DNA of 14,620 nt from Lachnospiraceae bacterium. GTDB lineage: Bacteria > Bacillota > Clostridia > Lachnospirales > Lachnospiraceae. The position numbers were made by a program, and so were the translations under genes. Of the stretch, positions 7,383 through 14,620 are shown one piece after another. The stretch spans positions 1 to 14,620 of the forward strand of contig JAFSBP010000390.1 in assembly GCA_017437205.1 (NCBI GenBank), written 5' to 3'. The notes under the pieces are model-generated. The model made no database searches and had not been told where the DNA came from. It saw nothing but the letters and a program-made list of their open reading frames with translations. The first letter of the stretch is position 1. Every line of letters starts with the position of its first letter.

Positions 7383-8387
7383 ATGAAAGCAATTCAACAT
7401 TTAGGCGCAAATCAGATCGGTGTATGTGATGTGTCAATGCCCGAAGTGCCGGAAGGCTGGGCACTCATCAAGGTTTCACATGCAGGCATCTGCGGTACAG
7501 ATCTAAATATTTATGCGGGAACACATCCCCGCGCAAAGGCTCCTTTAATCATGGGGCATGAATTTTCTGGTGTGGTGGCTGAGGACTGCGACAGATTCCC
7601 GGCCGGAACCCGCGTGACGGTGTATCCGCTGATTTCCTGCGGTAAGTGTGAGCCCTGCCAATCCGGAAATAAGCATGTGTGCAATACCCTTGGTCTGTAC
7701 GGTATCGACACAGCGGGCGGTATGGCGGAATATGTAGCAATCCCCCAGGATCAGCTGATCCCGCTTCCCGAAAAGGTTTCCTTTAAGGTAGGTGCCTTTA
7801 TCGAGCCCATCGCGGTGACGGTACATACACTGCGTGAGACCGGTTTTGTCCCCGGTGACAATGCCATTGTATTCGGCTGCGGAACCATCGGTCTTTGTCT
7901 GGCACTTACCTTAAAACAGTTTGGTGTGGGTGATCTGCTTTTGGTAGAGACCGATGCGGCGAGAAGAGCTCTTGCAACTGAGTTGGGCTTCAATGTGGTC
8001 AATCCCATGGAGATAGATTTGAATGCGGTTGTGGCACAGCACACGAACGGTAACGGATTTGACCGCGTATATGACTGTGCAGGAGCGAATGCGGTTGCGG
8101 CCTGTCTTCTGGATGTGGTTAAAGTGAGAGGACAGATAGTCATCGTTGCTTCTTACAAAAAACCGCCTCAGATGCCTTTCTTTAAGGGGATGGCGAAGGA
8201 GGTTTCCATCCATTTTGTGCGTGTTTATCGGCAAAAGGATTTTGCCATCGCGGCAGAGATGGCGGAGAAAGAGCCTCTGTATGAGAAAATCATCACCCAC
8301 GTTTTGCCTGCTGACGAGGCACAAAAAGGCTTTGATCTGCTGTTCACCCCCGGAACCGGAGCGGTGAAGGTAATGTTCGAGTTTTAA
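7383..8387 (+). CDS. Zinc-dependent medium-chain alcohol dehydrogenase (sorbitol/threonine dehydrogenase type)
   Basis: This 334-residue MDR enzyme has the catalytic zinc ligands Cys37 (GICGTD), His59 and Glu60 (GHEFSG), with Glu141 (EP) also conserved. The four structural-zinc cysteines are Cys86, 89, 92 and 100. The cofactor-binding motif is GCGTIG (165-170), followed by an acidic residue (VETD, Glu189) that suggests NAD. The family covers L-threonine, sorbitol, galactitol, L-idonate and related polyol or sugar-acid dehydrogenases. The start at ATG 7383 has AGAAGGA six bases upstream, and the gene sits 25 bases after the hydroxyacid dehydrogenase. In context it likely oxidises a secondary hydroxyl of an aldonate or similar intermediate. 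Confidence 0.9.
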   Translation: MKAIQHLGANQIGVCDVSMPEVPEGWALIKVSHAGICGTDLNIYAGTHPRAKAPLIMGHEFSGVVAEDCDRFPAGTRVTVYPLISCGKCEPCQSGNKHVCNTLGLYGIDTAGGMAEYVAIPQDQLIPLPEKVSFKVGAFIEPIAVTVHTLRETGFVPGDNAIVFGCGTIGLCLALTLKQFGVGDLLLVETDAARRALATELGFNVVNPMEIDLNAVVAQHTNGNGFDRVYDCAGANAVAACLLDVVKVRGQIVIVASYKKPPQMPFFKGMAKEVSIHFVRVYRQKDFAIAAEMAEKEPLYEKIITHVLPADEAQKGFDLLFTPGTGAVKVMFEF

Positions 8388-8397
8388 GGAGGTCAAC

Positions 8398-9156
8398 ATG
8401 TATCTATTTGATTTGACGGGAAAGACTGCGCTGGTTACCGGCGGAAATAAGGGCCTGGGCAAAGGAATGGCGGAGGGTCTGTGCGAGGCCGGTGCCCGCG
8501 TGGCAATCATGGCTTCGAGCGAGAGCGTATTTGCGGCTGCTGATGAGTTTTGTAAAAAAGGTTATGATGTGATCGGTATTCGCTGCGATCTGGGAAACGA
8601 AGAGGACATTGAGAGAGCCTTTGCGAAGGTGGTTGAGCATTTTGGCGGAAAGCTGGATATTCTGGTGAACAACGCGGGAATCCAGAGAAGAAACCCCTGC
8701 GAGGATTTCCTGATGAGCGACTGGGACGATGTGATTAACGTCAATCTGAGAGCGGTGTTCAAGCTCTGTCAGCTGGCCGGCAGAAACATGTTGGCAAACG
8801 GCGGTGGAAAGATTATCAATCTGGCCTCCATGCTCAGCTTCTTCGGCGGGTTTACCGTTCCTGCTTACGCGGCAGCGAAGGGCGGTGTGGCACAGCTGAC
8901 TAAGGCTCTTGCCAATGAATGGGCATCCAAGGGAATCTGCGTGAATGCTATCGCACCGGGCTACATGGCAACCCAGATGAATACCCGACTGATCGAAGAT
9001 CCGAAAAGGAATACGGAGATACTGTCCAGAATTCCTATGGGAAGATGGGGAAGTGAGCAGGATATGAAGGGTGTTGTTGTATTCCTTGCATCCAAGGCAA
9101 GCGATTACCTGAGCGGAGCGGTAATCCCGGTGGATGGAGGCTATCTGGGAAGATAG
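8398..9156 (+). CDS. kduD: KduD-like SDR (2-deoxy-D-gluconate 3-dehydrogenase / DKI-KDG pathway)
   Basis: This 252-residue SDR carries TGGNKGLG (14-21), NNAG (91-94), Ser144 and Tyr157-x3-Lys161. The overall pattern is that of KduD/gluconate 5-dehydrogenase enzymes: NNAGIQRR, the SMLSF segment at 144-148, NAIAPGYMAT, PMGRWG, and a C-terminal VDGGYLGR. KduD works on the unsaturated-uronate route between pectin or glycosaminoglycan disaccharides and 2-keto-3-deoxygluconate. That fits the unsaturated-uronyl hydrolase in the next operon. The start is ATG 8398 with AAGGAGG at 8386-8392, overlapping the upstream stop. It is the last gene before a strong terminator. KduI (the usual isomerase partner) is not in the window. 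A gluconate 5-dehydrogenase role cannot be excluded. Confidence 0.75.
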   Translation: MYLFDLTGKTALVTGGNKGLGKGMAEGLCEAGARVAIMASSESVFAAADEFCKKGYDVIGIRCDLGNEEDIERAFAKVVEHFGGKLDILVNNAGIQRRNPCEDFLMSDWDDVINVNLRAVFKLCQLAGRNMLANGGGKIINLASMLSFFGGFTVPAYAAAKGGVAQLTKALANEWASKGICVNAIAPGYMATQMNTRLIEDPKRNTEILSRIPMGRWGSEQDMKGVVVFLASKASDYLSGAVIPVDGGYLGR

Positions 9157-9181
9157 AGGTGTTGAATTAGTTTTCTTGGCT

Positions 9182-9240
9182 AAATGTCGGTATTTTCCAT
9201 CTGATTCTGAAATTTCAGGGGGAAAATACCGGCATTTTTT
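9182..9240 (+). terminator. Strong rho-independent terminator of the first catabolic operon
   Basis: ATGTCGGTATTTTCC (9184-9198) pairs with GGAAAATACCGGCAT (9221-9235) with a single G-U wobble, followed by a T tract to 9240. The loop contains the perfect palindrome CTGAAATTTCAG (9207-9218). This separates the two catabolic operons transcriptionally. Confidence 0.92.
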
Positions 9241-9280
9241 ACGTTAAAACAAGCTGGGGGGAAAGTGTCACGTTGAAACG
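9241..9280. promoter_or_regulatory. Imperfect direct repeat upstream of the second operon promoter
   Basis: ACGTTAAAAC (9241-9250) and ACGTTGAAAC (9270-9279) match at nine of ten positions, 29 bases apart. The second copy overlaps the -35 box and also contains CGTT-GA-AACG. These are possible half-sites for an AraC-type activator; the support is pattern only. Confidence 0.3.
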
Positions 9281-9301
9281 CCTGAAATGGACAGATATAA
9301 T
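9273..9301 (+). promoter_or_regulatory. Sigma-A promoter of the second catabolic operon
   Basis: TTGAAA (9273-9278), a 17-base spacer and a perfect TATAAT (9296-9301) form a near-consensus promoter just after the terminator. Transcription would start near 9308. The ATG at 9287 lies between the two boxes and is therefore not the translation start of the hydrolase gene. Confidence 0.8.
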
Positions 9302-9349
9302 GATGATACAAGCAATCATGCTCTTATGAGCGAAGAAAGCGGGGTAAAT

Positions 9350-10441
9350 ATGAAGAAGACAAACACGATGGAGCTGGTCGGGAAACTGTTGGAGCGCTAT
9401 GAGTCACAGCACGGCCGGGTAGATCACTATTATGGGCTGCTTGCATACTGGGCGCTGGCACAGGCAGCGGTTTCAGGTGGCCGGGAGGACTATCTGCAGA
9501 AATGTAATCGGTACCTTTCTCTGTATCCGGACAATTTTGAACATCCGCATTATACGTTTGACTCTTACCGGGTGGGCGGGAATGCGAGAGCCTGGTTGTT
9601 CATGAAGGGGCAGATGCCGGAAATTGAGGCGGAATTGCGCAAATATGCGGAGCTTACTTATCATGCGCCGAAGGGGCCAAATGATATTTTGTGTCTGCGC
9701 GGTCATATGGACAGAGAGAAAGATCTGCGCGGCGTCTGGATCGATGTGGTGACCTGCACCACACCCTTTATGTTGTATGCAGGTCTGGCATTAAAGGAAG
9801 AAAAATACATTGATTTTGCGGCAGAGCAGTGTATCAAAATGTATGAACTGTTTTTGGATGCAACCTGCGGACTGCTGCACCAGACCAAGGGGCTGATGCA
9901 AAACCCTCTGCGTATGTCTGCAGATCACTGGAGCCGCGGAAACGGATGGGGACTGATTGGTTTGGCTGAGCTGATGCGTTATCTGCCGGAGAATTCGACG
10001 CACAGAATCAAGGCGAAGCGCTATTACATGGATATGATTGATTCGCTGCTTCCCTACCAGACATCGAAGGGGATGTGGAGACAGGAGATCGTGGAGCCGT
10101 TGGCGTGGGAGGAGTCGTCCGGAACAGGATTGATTCTGTACTGCATGGGTGTGGGACTGCGTTCGGGCTATCTTAAAGAGGATAAGTACCGGGAAGCTTT
10201 TGAGAAGGGCATTCATGGTCTGGCTGCATACTGTCTGACCGATGATTACGCGACTCATCGCGGATGTCCGGGCTGCTGTTGTCCGGGAATCGGTGAGGAA
10301 AAGGGATCAGTGAAAGCGTATATCACGGAAAAATTGCCGACTTCGGATGAAGTTCATTCCTACGGCTGTCTGATGCTGGCTTTTTTGGAGGCGTACCGAA
10401 ATGGAATAACTGAGGTGGAGATTCAAGGTCTGGTGCGATAA
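9350..10441 (+). CDS. GH105/GH88-type unsaturated glucuronyl (rhamnogalacturonyl) hydrolase
   Basis: This 363-residue (alpha/alpha)6-barrel hydrolase should remove the 4,5-unsaturated uronic acid from the non-reducing end of lyase-made oligosaccharides by hydrating the double bond. The family motif WSRGNGW (194-200) is intact. Asp132 in VWIDV is the likely catalytic acid, with His177 and Arg196 as probable partners; EESSGTG (254-260) matches the conserved late motif. Length fits YteR/YesR (about 370). I chose ATG 9350: the ATG at 9287 lies in the promoter and 9326 has no ribosome binding site, though the one at 9350 (GGGG at 9341-9344) is also weak. There is no signal peptide, so it acts in the cytoplasm on imported oligosaccharides. 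An unusual cluster GCPGCCCPG (305-313) sits near the C-terminus. The preferred substrate (rhamnogalacturonan, ulvan or glycosaminoglycan type) is not certain. Confidence 0.85.
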   Translation: MKKTNTMELVGKLLERYESQHGRVDHYYGLLAYWALAQAAVSGGREDYLQKCNRYLSLYPDNFEHPHYTFDSYRVGGNARAWLFMKGQMPEIEAELRKYAELTYHAPKGPNDILCLRGHMDREKDLRGVWIDVVTCTTPFMLYAGLALKEEKYIDFAAEQCIKMYELFLDATCGLLHQTKGLMQNPLRMSADHWSRGNGWGLIGLAELMRYLPENSTHRIKAKRYYMDMIDSLLPYQTSKGMWRQEIVEPLAWEESSGTGLILYCMGVGLRSGYLKEDKYREAFEKGIHGLAAYCLTDDYATHRGCPGCCCPGIGEEKGSVKAYITEKLPTSDEVHSYGCLMLAFLEAYRNGITEVEIQGLVR

Positions 10442-10468
10442 GCACTCAAGAAAAGGAGGAAAATAGAG

Positions 10469-11509
10469 ATGGAAAAGATTAAATTAGGTATGGTTGGATG
10501 TGGAAGAATGATGAAGCGTCACGCGATGGTCATCCAGATGGTGGACAATGTGGAGATCACTGCGGTGTGCGATGTGGTGCGGGAGCGGGCGGAGGATGTA
10601 GCCACTGTGCTGAACAATCCCCATGTTACCACAGATTACCGGACAATGGTGGAACATGTGGACGCGGTTTTGGTTGCACTGCCCCACGATTTACACTATG
10701 AGTGCGGGCTGTTTTTTGCCCGTCAGAAAAAGCACGTGATGATGGAAAAACCGCTGTGTAACACAGAGGCGGAGTGTCTGAAGCTGATTGAGGTGTGTGA
10801 GGAAGAAGGTGTTGTGCTGATGTGTGCATATCCGGTGCGCTTCTGGCCTGGTGTCAACAAGCTGAAGGAGCTGGTGGACAGCGGGGAGTACGGAAAGGTA
10901 ATGCAGATGTCTGTGTGGACGGAACAGTTTACCAAGTATGATGAACTGCACTGGATTAATACGGCCCGGGTTGGCGGAGGACAGCTTTTTAGTCACGGTT
11001 GTCATTACATTGATATCCTGCTTTGGTTCCTGGGAAATCCGGTGAAAGGTATGCATTTTGGAACGAGAGTAGGAACACCTTGGCTGCTGGGAGAGGGAAC
11101 CAGTGCCGCGACTATCGTATTTGAAAACGGTGCGATCGGCTACCATGGAGCCACCTGGGGTGCGCGGGGCTCAAGACTTGGATATGATTTCCAGATCCAA
11201 ACGGAAAAAGGTCTGTTAGAATATGATCACCATGCAGGTGAGGTGAGGGTATATGATAAATTGAGTGCCCACGAGCCCGGCGAACACGAGGAGGGCAAGG
11301 AGAATTTTCATTTGGTTTGGCAGAGGGACAAGGAACTGACCAAGGAGACGCAGTACGAGATTAAGCATTTTGCGGATTGTATTATCAATGGCACCAAGCC
11401 GCTGACTGATGGCCGCTCCACACTGCAGGGGCTACGCGTCATCTGGAAGCTTTATGAGGCAGAGAAGAATAATGTAGTTGCTGATCTCAGAGGTCTGGGG
11501 CTGAACTAG
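10469..11509 (+). CDS. Gfo/Idh/MocA-family oxidoreductase
   Basis: This 346-residue two-domain sugar oxidoreductase has a Rossmann motif GMVGCGRMMKRH (7-18) and the family EKP motif (Glu93-Lys94-Pro95), Lys94 being the usual catalytic lysine. Its C-terminal motif GGGQLFSHGCHYID (169-182) contains the conserved His179 and Asp182. Such enzymes oxidise or reduce sugar hydroxyls, often at C3 or C1 with tightly bound NAD(P). It starts at ATG 10469 behind AAGGAGG (10453-10459), 27 bases after the hydrolase gene. In this operon it may act on the released sugar or on the intact glycoside. 3-Keto-sugar chemistry is a possibility known for the family, but nothing here fixes the substrate. Confidence 0.9.
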   Translation: MEKIKLGMVGCGRMMKRHAMVIQMVDNVEITAVCDVVRERAEDVATVLNNPHVTTDYRTMVEHVDAVLVALPHDLHYECGLFFARQKKHVMMEKPLCNTEAECLKLIEVCEEEGVVLMCAYPVRFWPGVNKLKELVDSGEYGKVMQMSVWTEQFTKYDELHWINTARVGGGQLFSHGCHYIDILLWFLGNPVKGMHFGTRVGTPWLLGEGTSAATIVFENGAIGYHGATWGARGSRLGYDFQIQTEKGLLEYDHHAGEVRVYDKLSAHEPGEHEEGKENFHLVWQRDKELTKETQYEIKHFADCIINGTKPLTDGRSTLQGLRVIWKLYEAEKNNVVADLRGLGLN

Positions 11510-11524
11510 GCTGTTGGGAGTGCT

Positions 11525-12316
11525 ATGAATATTTATATAATGGCTGACATAGAGGGAATCAGTGGAATCTACTGCCGGGATCAGGTGGTCACGGATGGAC
11601 GGTATTACACTGAGGGAAGAGAATTAATGACCAAAGAGATCAATATCTGCGCCCGCGCGTGCAAGGAAGCGGGCGCAGATAAGGTCTTTGTGCATGACTG
11701 TCACGGTGTTTCCGGCAATGTGATCTGGAGTGGGCTTTCCGACGATATTGACTATGTTTTTTCAGGGCTCGGATTAAAGCAGCGCTTTGCGGAGGTGATC
11801 AGGGAGACAGATGGTGTGATTCTGTTGGGTTATCATGCCATGGCTGGCACGCCGGGGGCTGTGTTAGAGCATACCATGAGCAGCGCATCCTATCAGAATA
11901 TATGGCTTAACGGGAAAAAGTGTGGTGAAATTGGTATCGACTCTGCCATTCTCGGAGATATGGGTATTCCGGTAATCATGGTTTCAGGGGATGATAAGAC
12001 CTGTCGGGAAGCGGAAAAATTTATCCCGGGCGTGGTTACCGCAGAGGTCAAACGGGGTAGTGCCTGCATGGGAGCGTTATTGCTCCCGCCGAAAAAGGCT
12101 GAGCGTGTGCTGCGGGAGAAGACGGCGGAGGCGATTTCGAAAATCGCTGAGATTTTACCGGTTCAATGCGAGAAGCCGGTGCGGTTTACACTCGAATATA
12201 CAGAGCGTCATGAGACACCGAATCCGCTGGCGAAGCCCTACATGGAGATTATTGATGGGCGAACCTTTTCGGTTACCGGAAGGACAACAGAGGAAGCTTG
12301 GTACAGATGTCTCTAG
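11525..12316 (+). CDS. M55-family zinc D-aminopeptidase (DppA-like)
   Basis: This 263-residue protein matches the DppA/M55 fold. Asp8 and Glu10 (MADIEG), His60 (VHDCHG) and His104 (LGYHAMAG) sit at the same residue numbers as the zinc-site residues known for Bacillus subtilis DppA. Glu135 (CGEIGID) is the probable fifth ligand and His116 (LEHTM) the probable catalytic His. DppA removes N-terminal D-amino acids such as D-Ala from short peptides and forms a decameric ring. There is no signal peptide. The gene starts at ATG 11525 behind a modest GGGAG, only 15 bases after the Gfo/Idh/MocA gene, and its product may be made by re-initiating ribosomes. A D-peptidase in a glycan operon is unexpected; a different amide or ester substrate is possible. 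Confidence 0.9.
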   Translation: MNIYIMADIEGISGIYCRDQVVTDGRYYTEGRELMTKEINICARACKEAGADKVFVHDCHGVSGNVIWSGLSDDIDYVFSGLGLKQRFAEVIRETDGVILLGYHAMAGTPGAVLEHTMSSASYQNIWLNGKKCGEIGIDSAILGDMGIPVIMVSGDDKTCREAEKFIPGVVTAEVKRGSACMGALLLPPKKAERVLREKTAEAISKIAEILPVQCEKPVRFTLEYTERHETPNPLAKPYMEIIDGRTFSVTGRTTEEAWYRCL

Positions 12317-12353
12317 AGAAAACATCATGTGAAAAACAGGAGGTTTGGCTCGG

Positions 12354-13679
12354 ATGAAAAAAAATGAATGTTTGCGGTTGAAGGGTTTCTATGAAAACGA
12401 GCTGATCAATCGGATTCTTGCATTTTGGCTGCCACGTTGCGAGGATCGGGAGTATGGCGGGTTTGTCAACTGCTTTGACAATGAGGGAAAGCAGCTCATC
12501 AGCTACGACAAATACACTTGGAGTCAGGGGCGATTTGTATGGATGTTCTCCCGCTTGGCCACAATTAAGGCGCCAATCTTTTCGCAATCACAGAGAAATG
12601 AGTTCCTTAGGCTGGCGGAAAGCGGAAAACAGTTTCTGATGCGCCACTGTCTGATGACAGGGGAAGAACTCGATGGGAAAGGAGACTGCGCAGAGGATGT
12701 TCGCTGTGTATTTTTGATGGAGAGGGATGGTACGCACAAATATGAGGATGGATGTACAGATCTGGATATGAGTGTCTATGCAGATTGTTTTGTAGTGATC
12801 GGAATGGCTGCGTATGCTGTATCTTCCGGAGACAATGCGGCGTATCAGTTTGGAAAGCGATTATATGAGTCTATTCTCAGTCGTGTTGGGGCTGGGACCT
12901 TTAAAACATTGCCCTATCCGATGTCCTCTGAGTACCGTGCCCATGGCATACCGATGATTCTCTCAAATGTGACCAGGGAAATGTATGATGCCGCCCAAAA
13001 GCTGGATCCCTCCTGGGTTCCTTACCTAAAGAGCCGGCTGAATGGATTTAGCGATGATATTCTGAACCATTTTGTAGATGAGAACGGAACGGTTCATGAA
13101 GTGATTTCGGCGGACAATAAAATGATTGATGGCCTTTTGGGACAGCATGCGAACCCAGGGCACACCATTGAGGATATGTGGTTCATGCTGGATGCAGCAC
13201 AGATTCTGCAAAAACCGTCCTTGGTACCGAGGATCGCGAACATCGCGCTCCGCGCACTGGAGATTGGATGGGATCGACGATATGGTGGGATATTGCATTA
13301 TGTGCATGTGGACGGGGGAGAGCCTGAGGAATGGCTGTCCGCTGAGGCACGTGAAGAGCTAATGCTTCGTGGAGAAACCACGGAAGATCAGGTGCTGGGA
13401 GGCTTTGGGGATAAGCTGTGGTGGATTCACTCGGAAGCGCTCTACACAACCCTTCGGCTGTATCGAGAGACTGGGGATGAGCATTTTTTTCAGTGGCATG
13501 AAAGGATATTTGAATATGTTTTCAGGGTGTTTCCGAATCAGGACCCTGAGATTAGAGAATGGAAACAGATTTGTATGCGGGATGGACGTCCACAGGAGAA
13601 GGTAGTCGCGCTGCCGGTGAAGGATCCGTTCCATATCACCAGAAATCTGATTTTATTGTTGGAACTGCTGAATGCATGA
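12354..13679 (+). CDS. N-acylglucosamine 2-epimerase (AGE) family protein
   Basis: This 441-residue (alpha/alpha)6-barrel protein belongs to the AGE/cellobiose 2-epimerase family. KYTWSQGR (53-60) carries the conserved Arg60. His248, HANPGHTIE (265-273), WWIHSEAL (356-363) and DPFHITR (424-430, His427) supply the usual active-site histidines. Family members epimerise at C2 or isomerise free aldoses such as mannose, GlcNAc, cellobiose and mannobiose, and some act on sulfosugars. At 441 residues it is slightly longer than most. It starts at ATG 12354, ten bases after AGGAGG (12338-12343); the in-frame TTG at 12345 is only one base from that site and is unlikely. Its place between the D-aminopeptidase and the esterase suggests it works on a sugar freed from the imported oligosaccharide. 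Confidence 0.88.
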   Translation: MKKNECLRLKGFYENELINRILAFWLPRCEDREYGGFVNCFDNEGKQLISYDKYTWSQGRFVWMFSRLATIKAPIFSQSQRNEFLRLAESGKQFLMRHCLMTGEELDGKGDCAEDVRCVFLMERDGTHKYEDGCTDLDMSVYADCFVVIGMAAYAVSSGDNAAYQFGKRLYESILSRVGAGTFKTLPYPMSSEYRAHGIPMILSNVTREMYDAAQKLDPSWVPYLKSRLNGFSDDILNHFVDENGTVHEVISADNKMIDGLLGQHANPGHTIEDMWFMLDAAQILQKPSLVPRIANIALRALEIGWDRRYGGILHYVHVDGGEPEEWLSAEAREELMLRGETTEDQVLGGFGDKLWWIHSEALYTTLRLYRETGDEHFFQWHERIFEYVFRVFPNQDPEIREWKQICMRDGRPQEKVVALPVKDPFHITRNLILLLELLNA

Positions 13680-13697
13680 TAGGAGGAAACGAGGCTA

Positions 13698-14620
13698 ATG
13701 GACATGCCGTTGGAACAGTTGGAAAGCTATGAGGGAAAGACACCCAGACCGGGTGATTTTGATGAATATTGGGAGCGGGCTGTGGAAGAGATGAGAGGCG
13801 TGGATCCTCAGCTTTGTATTACAAGGGCGGAATTTCAAGCACCTACTGTGGACTGTTATGAGATGTATTTTACCGGGGTAAACGGAGCACGGATTCATGT
13901 GAAGCATTTGCGTCCCAGACAAATCAAGGGGAAAATACCGGCCGTGCTACAGTTTCACGGCTATGGGGATGACTGTGGCTCATGGGTGTCTGACCGTCTG
14001 GCGTATGCTGCATCGGGATACGCGGTATTTGCCATGGATGTCAGAGGACAGGGCGGACTAAGCGAGGATGTGAGCCGGGTAAAGGGAGACACTGTCCATG
14101 GGCATGTGATCATGGGATTGGAGGAGGAAAATCCTCATAAATTGCTGTATCGGGATATTTTTCTGGATACTGCCCAGTTGGCGGGGCTGGTGCTGGGGAT
14201 GGATTTTGTGGATGAGACGAAGGTCTATGCAATCGGCGGCAGTCAGGGCGGTGCGCTGACTGTTGCATGCGCGGCACTGGAGCCGAGGATAGCGAAGGCG
14301 GCGATTTCCTATCCGTTTCTTTCGGATTATAAGCGCGCGTGGGAGCTGGATCTGCCTACTCGTGCATATGAAGGAATTAAGTACTATTTCCGCAAGTTCG
14401 ATCCGAGACACGAGCGTGAAGATGAGATATTTGCAAAATTGGGCTACATAGATGTGCAGAATCTGGCACCCCGGATTAAGGCGGAAGTAATTATGTTTAC
14501 CGGACTTTGCGACAATGCGTGCCCTCCGTCCACCCAATATGCGGTGTATAACAAGATGACCTGCAAAAAGCGGCACATTTTGTATCCGTATTACGGGCAT
14601 GAGTATTTAAAAGATGCGGA
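13698..14620 (+). CDS. CE7-family acetyl xylan esterase / cephalosporin C deacetylase (3' end cut by window)
   Basis: This alpha/beta-hydrolase is open to the window end, showing 307 codons; CE7 enzymes are about 320 residues, so only some 10-15 residues are missing. The N-terminus MDMPLEQLESYEGKTPRPGD has the CE7 pattern. The oxyanion motif is QFHGYG; RGQGG follows at about 119-123. The nucleophile is Ser182 in GGSQGG, with Asp272 (GLCDNACPPST) and His301 (YGHEY) completing the triad, at spacings like known CE7 enzymes. It removes O-acetyl groups from short oligosaccharides. It lacks a signal peptide, as do most CE7 enzymes, and so deacetylates imported fragments. The start is ATG 13698, eleven bases after AGGAGG (13681-13686), with a closer GAGG at 13691; ATG 13704 is an alternative. 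It is the last visible gene of the second operon. Confidence 0.92.
   Translation, partial: MDMPLEQLESYEGKTPRPGDFDEYWERAVEEMRGVDPQLCITRAEFQAPTVDCYEMYFTGVNGARIHVKHLRPRQIKGKIPAVLQFHGYGDDCGSWVSDRLAYAASGYAVFAMDVRGQGGLSEDVSRVKGDTVHGHVIMGLEEENPHKLLYRDIFLDTAQLAGLVLGMDFVDETKVYAIGGSQGGALTVACAALEPRIAKAAISYPFLSDYKRAWELDLPTRAYEGIKYYFRKFDPRHEREDEIFAKLGYIDVQNLAPRIKAEVIMFTGLCDNACPPSTQYAVYNKMTCKKRHILYPYYGHEYLKDA

Noticed and set aside
11991..12332. Plus-strand frame of 113 codons inside the D-aminopeptidase gene
   Set aside because: It is an out-of-frame shadow, very rich in Arg, without a ribosome binding site.
14058..14600. Minus-strand open frame of 180 codons at the right edge
   Set aside because: The plus strand here encodes the CE7 esterase with its full catalytic triad; the antisense frame has no recognisable domain.

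Overview
The window looks like chromosomal DNA of a gut-type Clostridia (probably Lachnospiraceae). The evidence is strong AGGAGG ribosome binding sites, consensus sigma-A promoters (TTGACA-17-CATAAT, TTGAAA-17-TATAAT), tight same-strand operons, moderate GC by eye and protein families typical of that group. The family assignment is inference; no rRNA or marker gene is present. I see no tRNA, rRNA, CRISPR array, insertion sequence or phage gene.

Layout. (1) 1-252: a terminator for an upstream gene, then a promoter. (2) 253-3958: a translationally coupled pair of ABC half-transporters forming a heterodimeric exporter. The first has a one-base frameshift at about 1719 that removes the end of its ATPase domain. 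(3) 3963-4748, minus strand: an AraC-family regulator convergent with the ABC pair. (4) 4749-4922: a divergent control region with back-to-back promoters and two inverted repeats. (5) 4923-9156: a five-gene catabolic operon (RraA-like lyase, SDR, D-2-hydroxyacid dehydrogenase, zinc alcohol dehydrogenase, KduD-like SDR) closed by a strong terminator. (6) 9273-14620: a second operon with its own promoter, encoding a GH105/GH88-type unsaturated glucuronyl hydrolase, a Gfo/Idh/MocA oxidoreductase, an M55 D-aminopeptidase, an AGE-family epimerase and a CE7 acetyl esterase cut by the window end.

How the genes may work together (inference). The AraC regulator probably senses a sugar ligand and controls the adjacent operon. 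The hydrolase and the esterase lack signal peptides, so acetylated oligosaccharides with unsaturated uronic acid ends would be imported and trimmed in the cytoplasm. The freed uronate-derived keto sugars would then pass to the KduD-like enzyme and the other dehydrogenases, and the RraA-like protein could cleave a keto-acid to pyruvate plus a second product. No sugar kinase, classical KDPG aldolase, polysaccharide lyase or sugar importer is in the window. Either they lie outside it, or the route is an unusual non-phosphorylative one. That enzyme set, together with a zinc D-aminopeptidase inside the glycan operon, is the most likely place for new biology.
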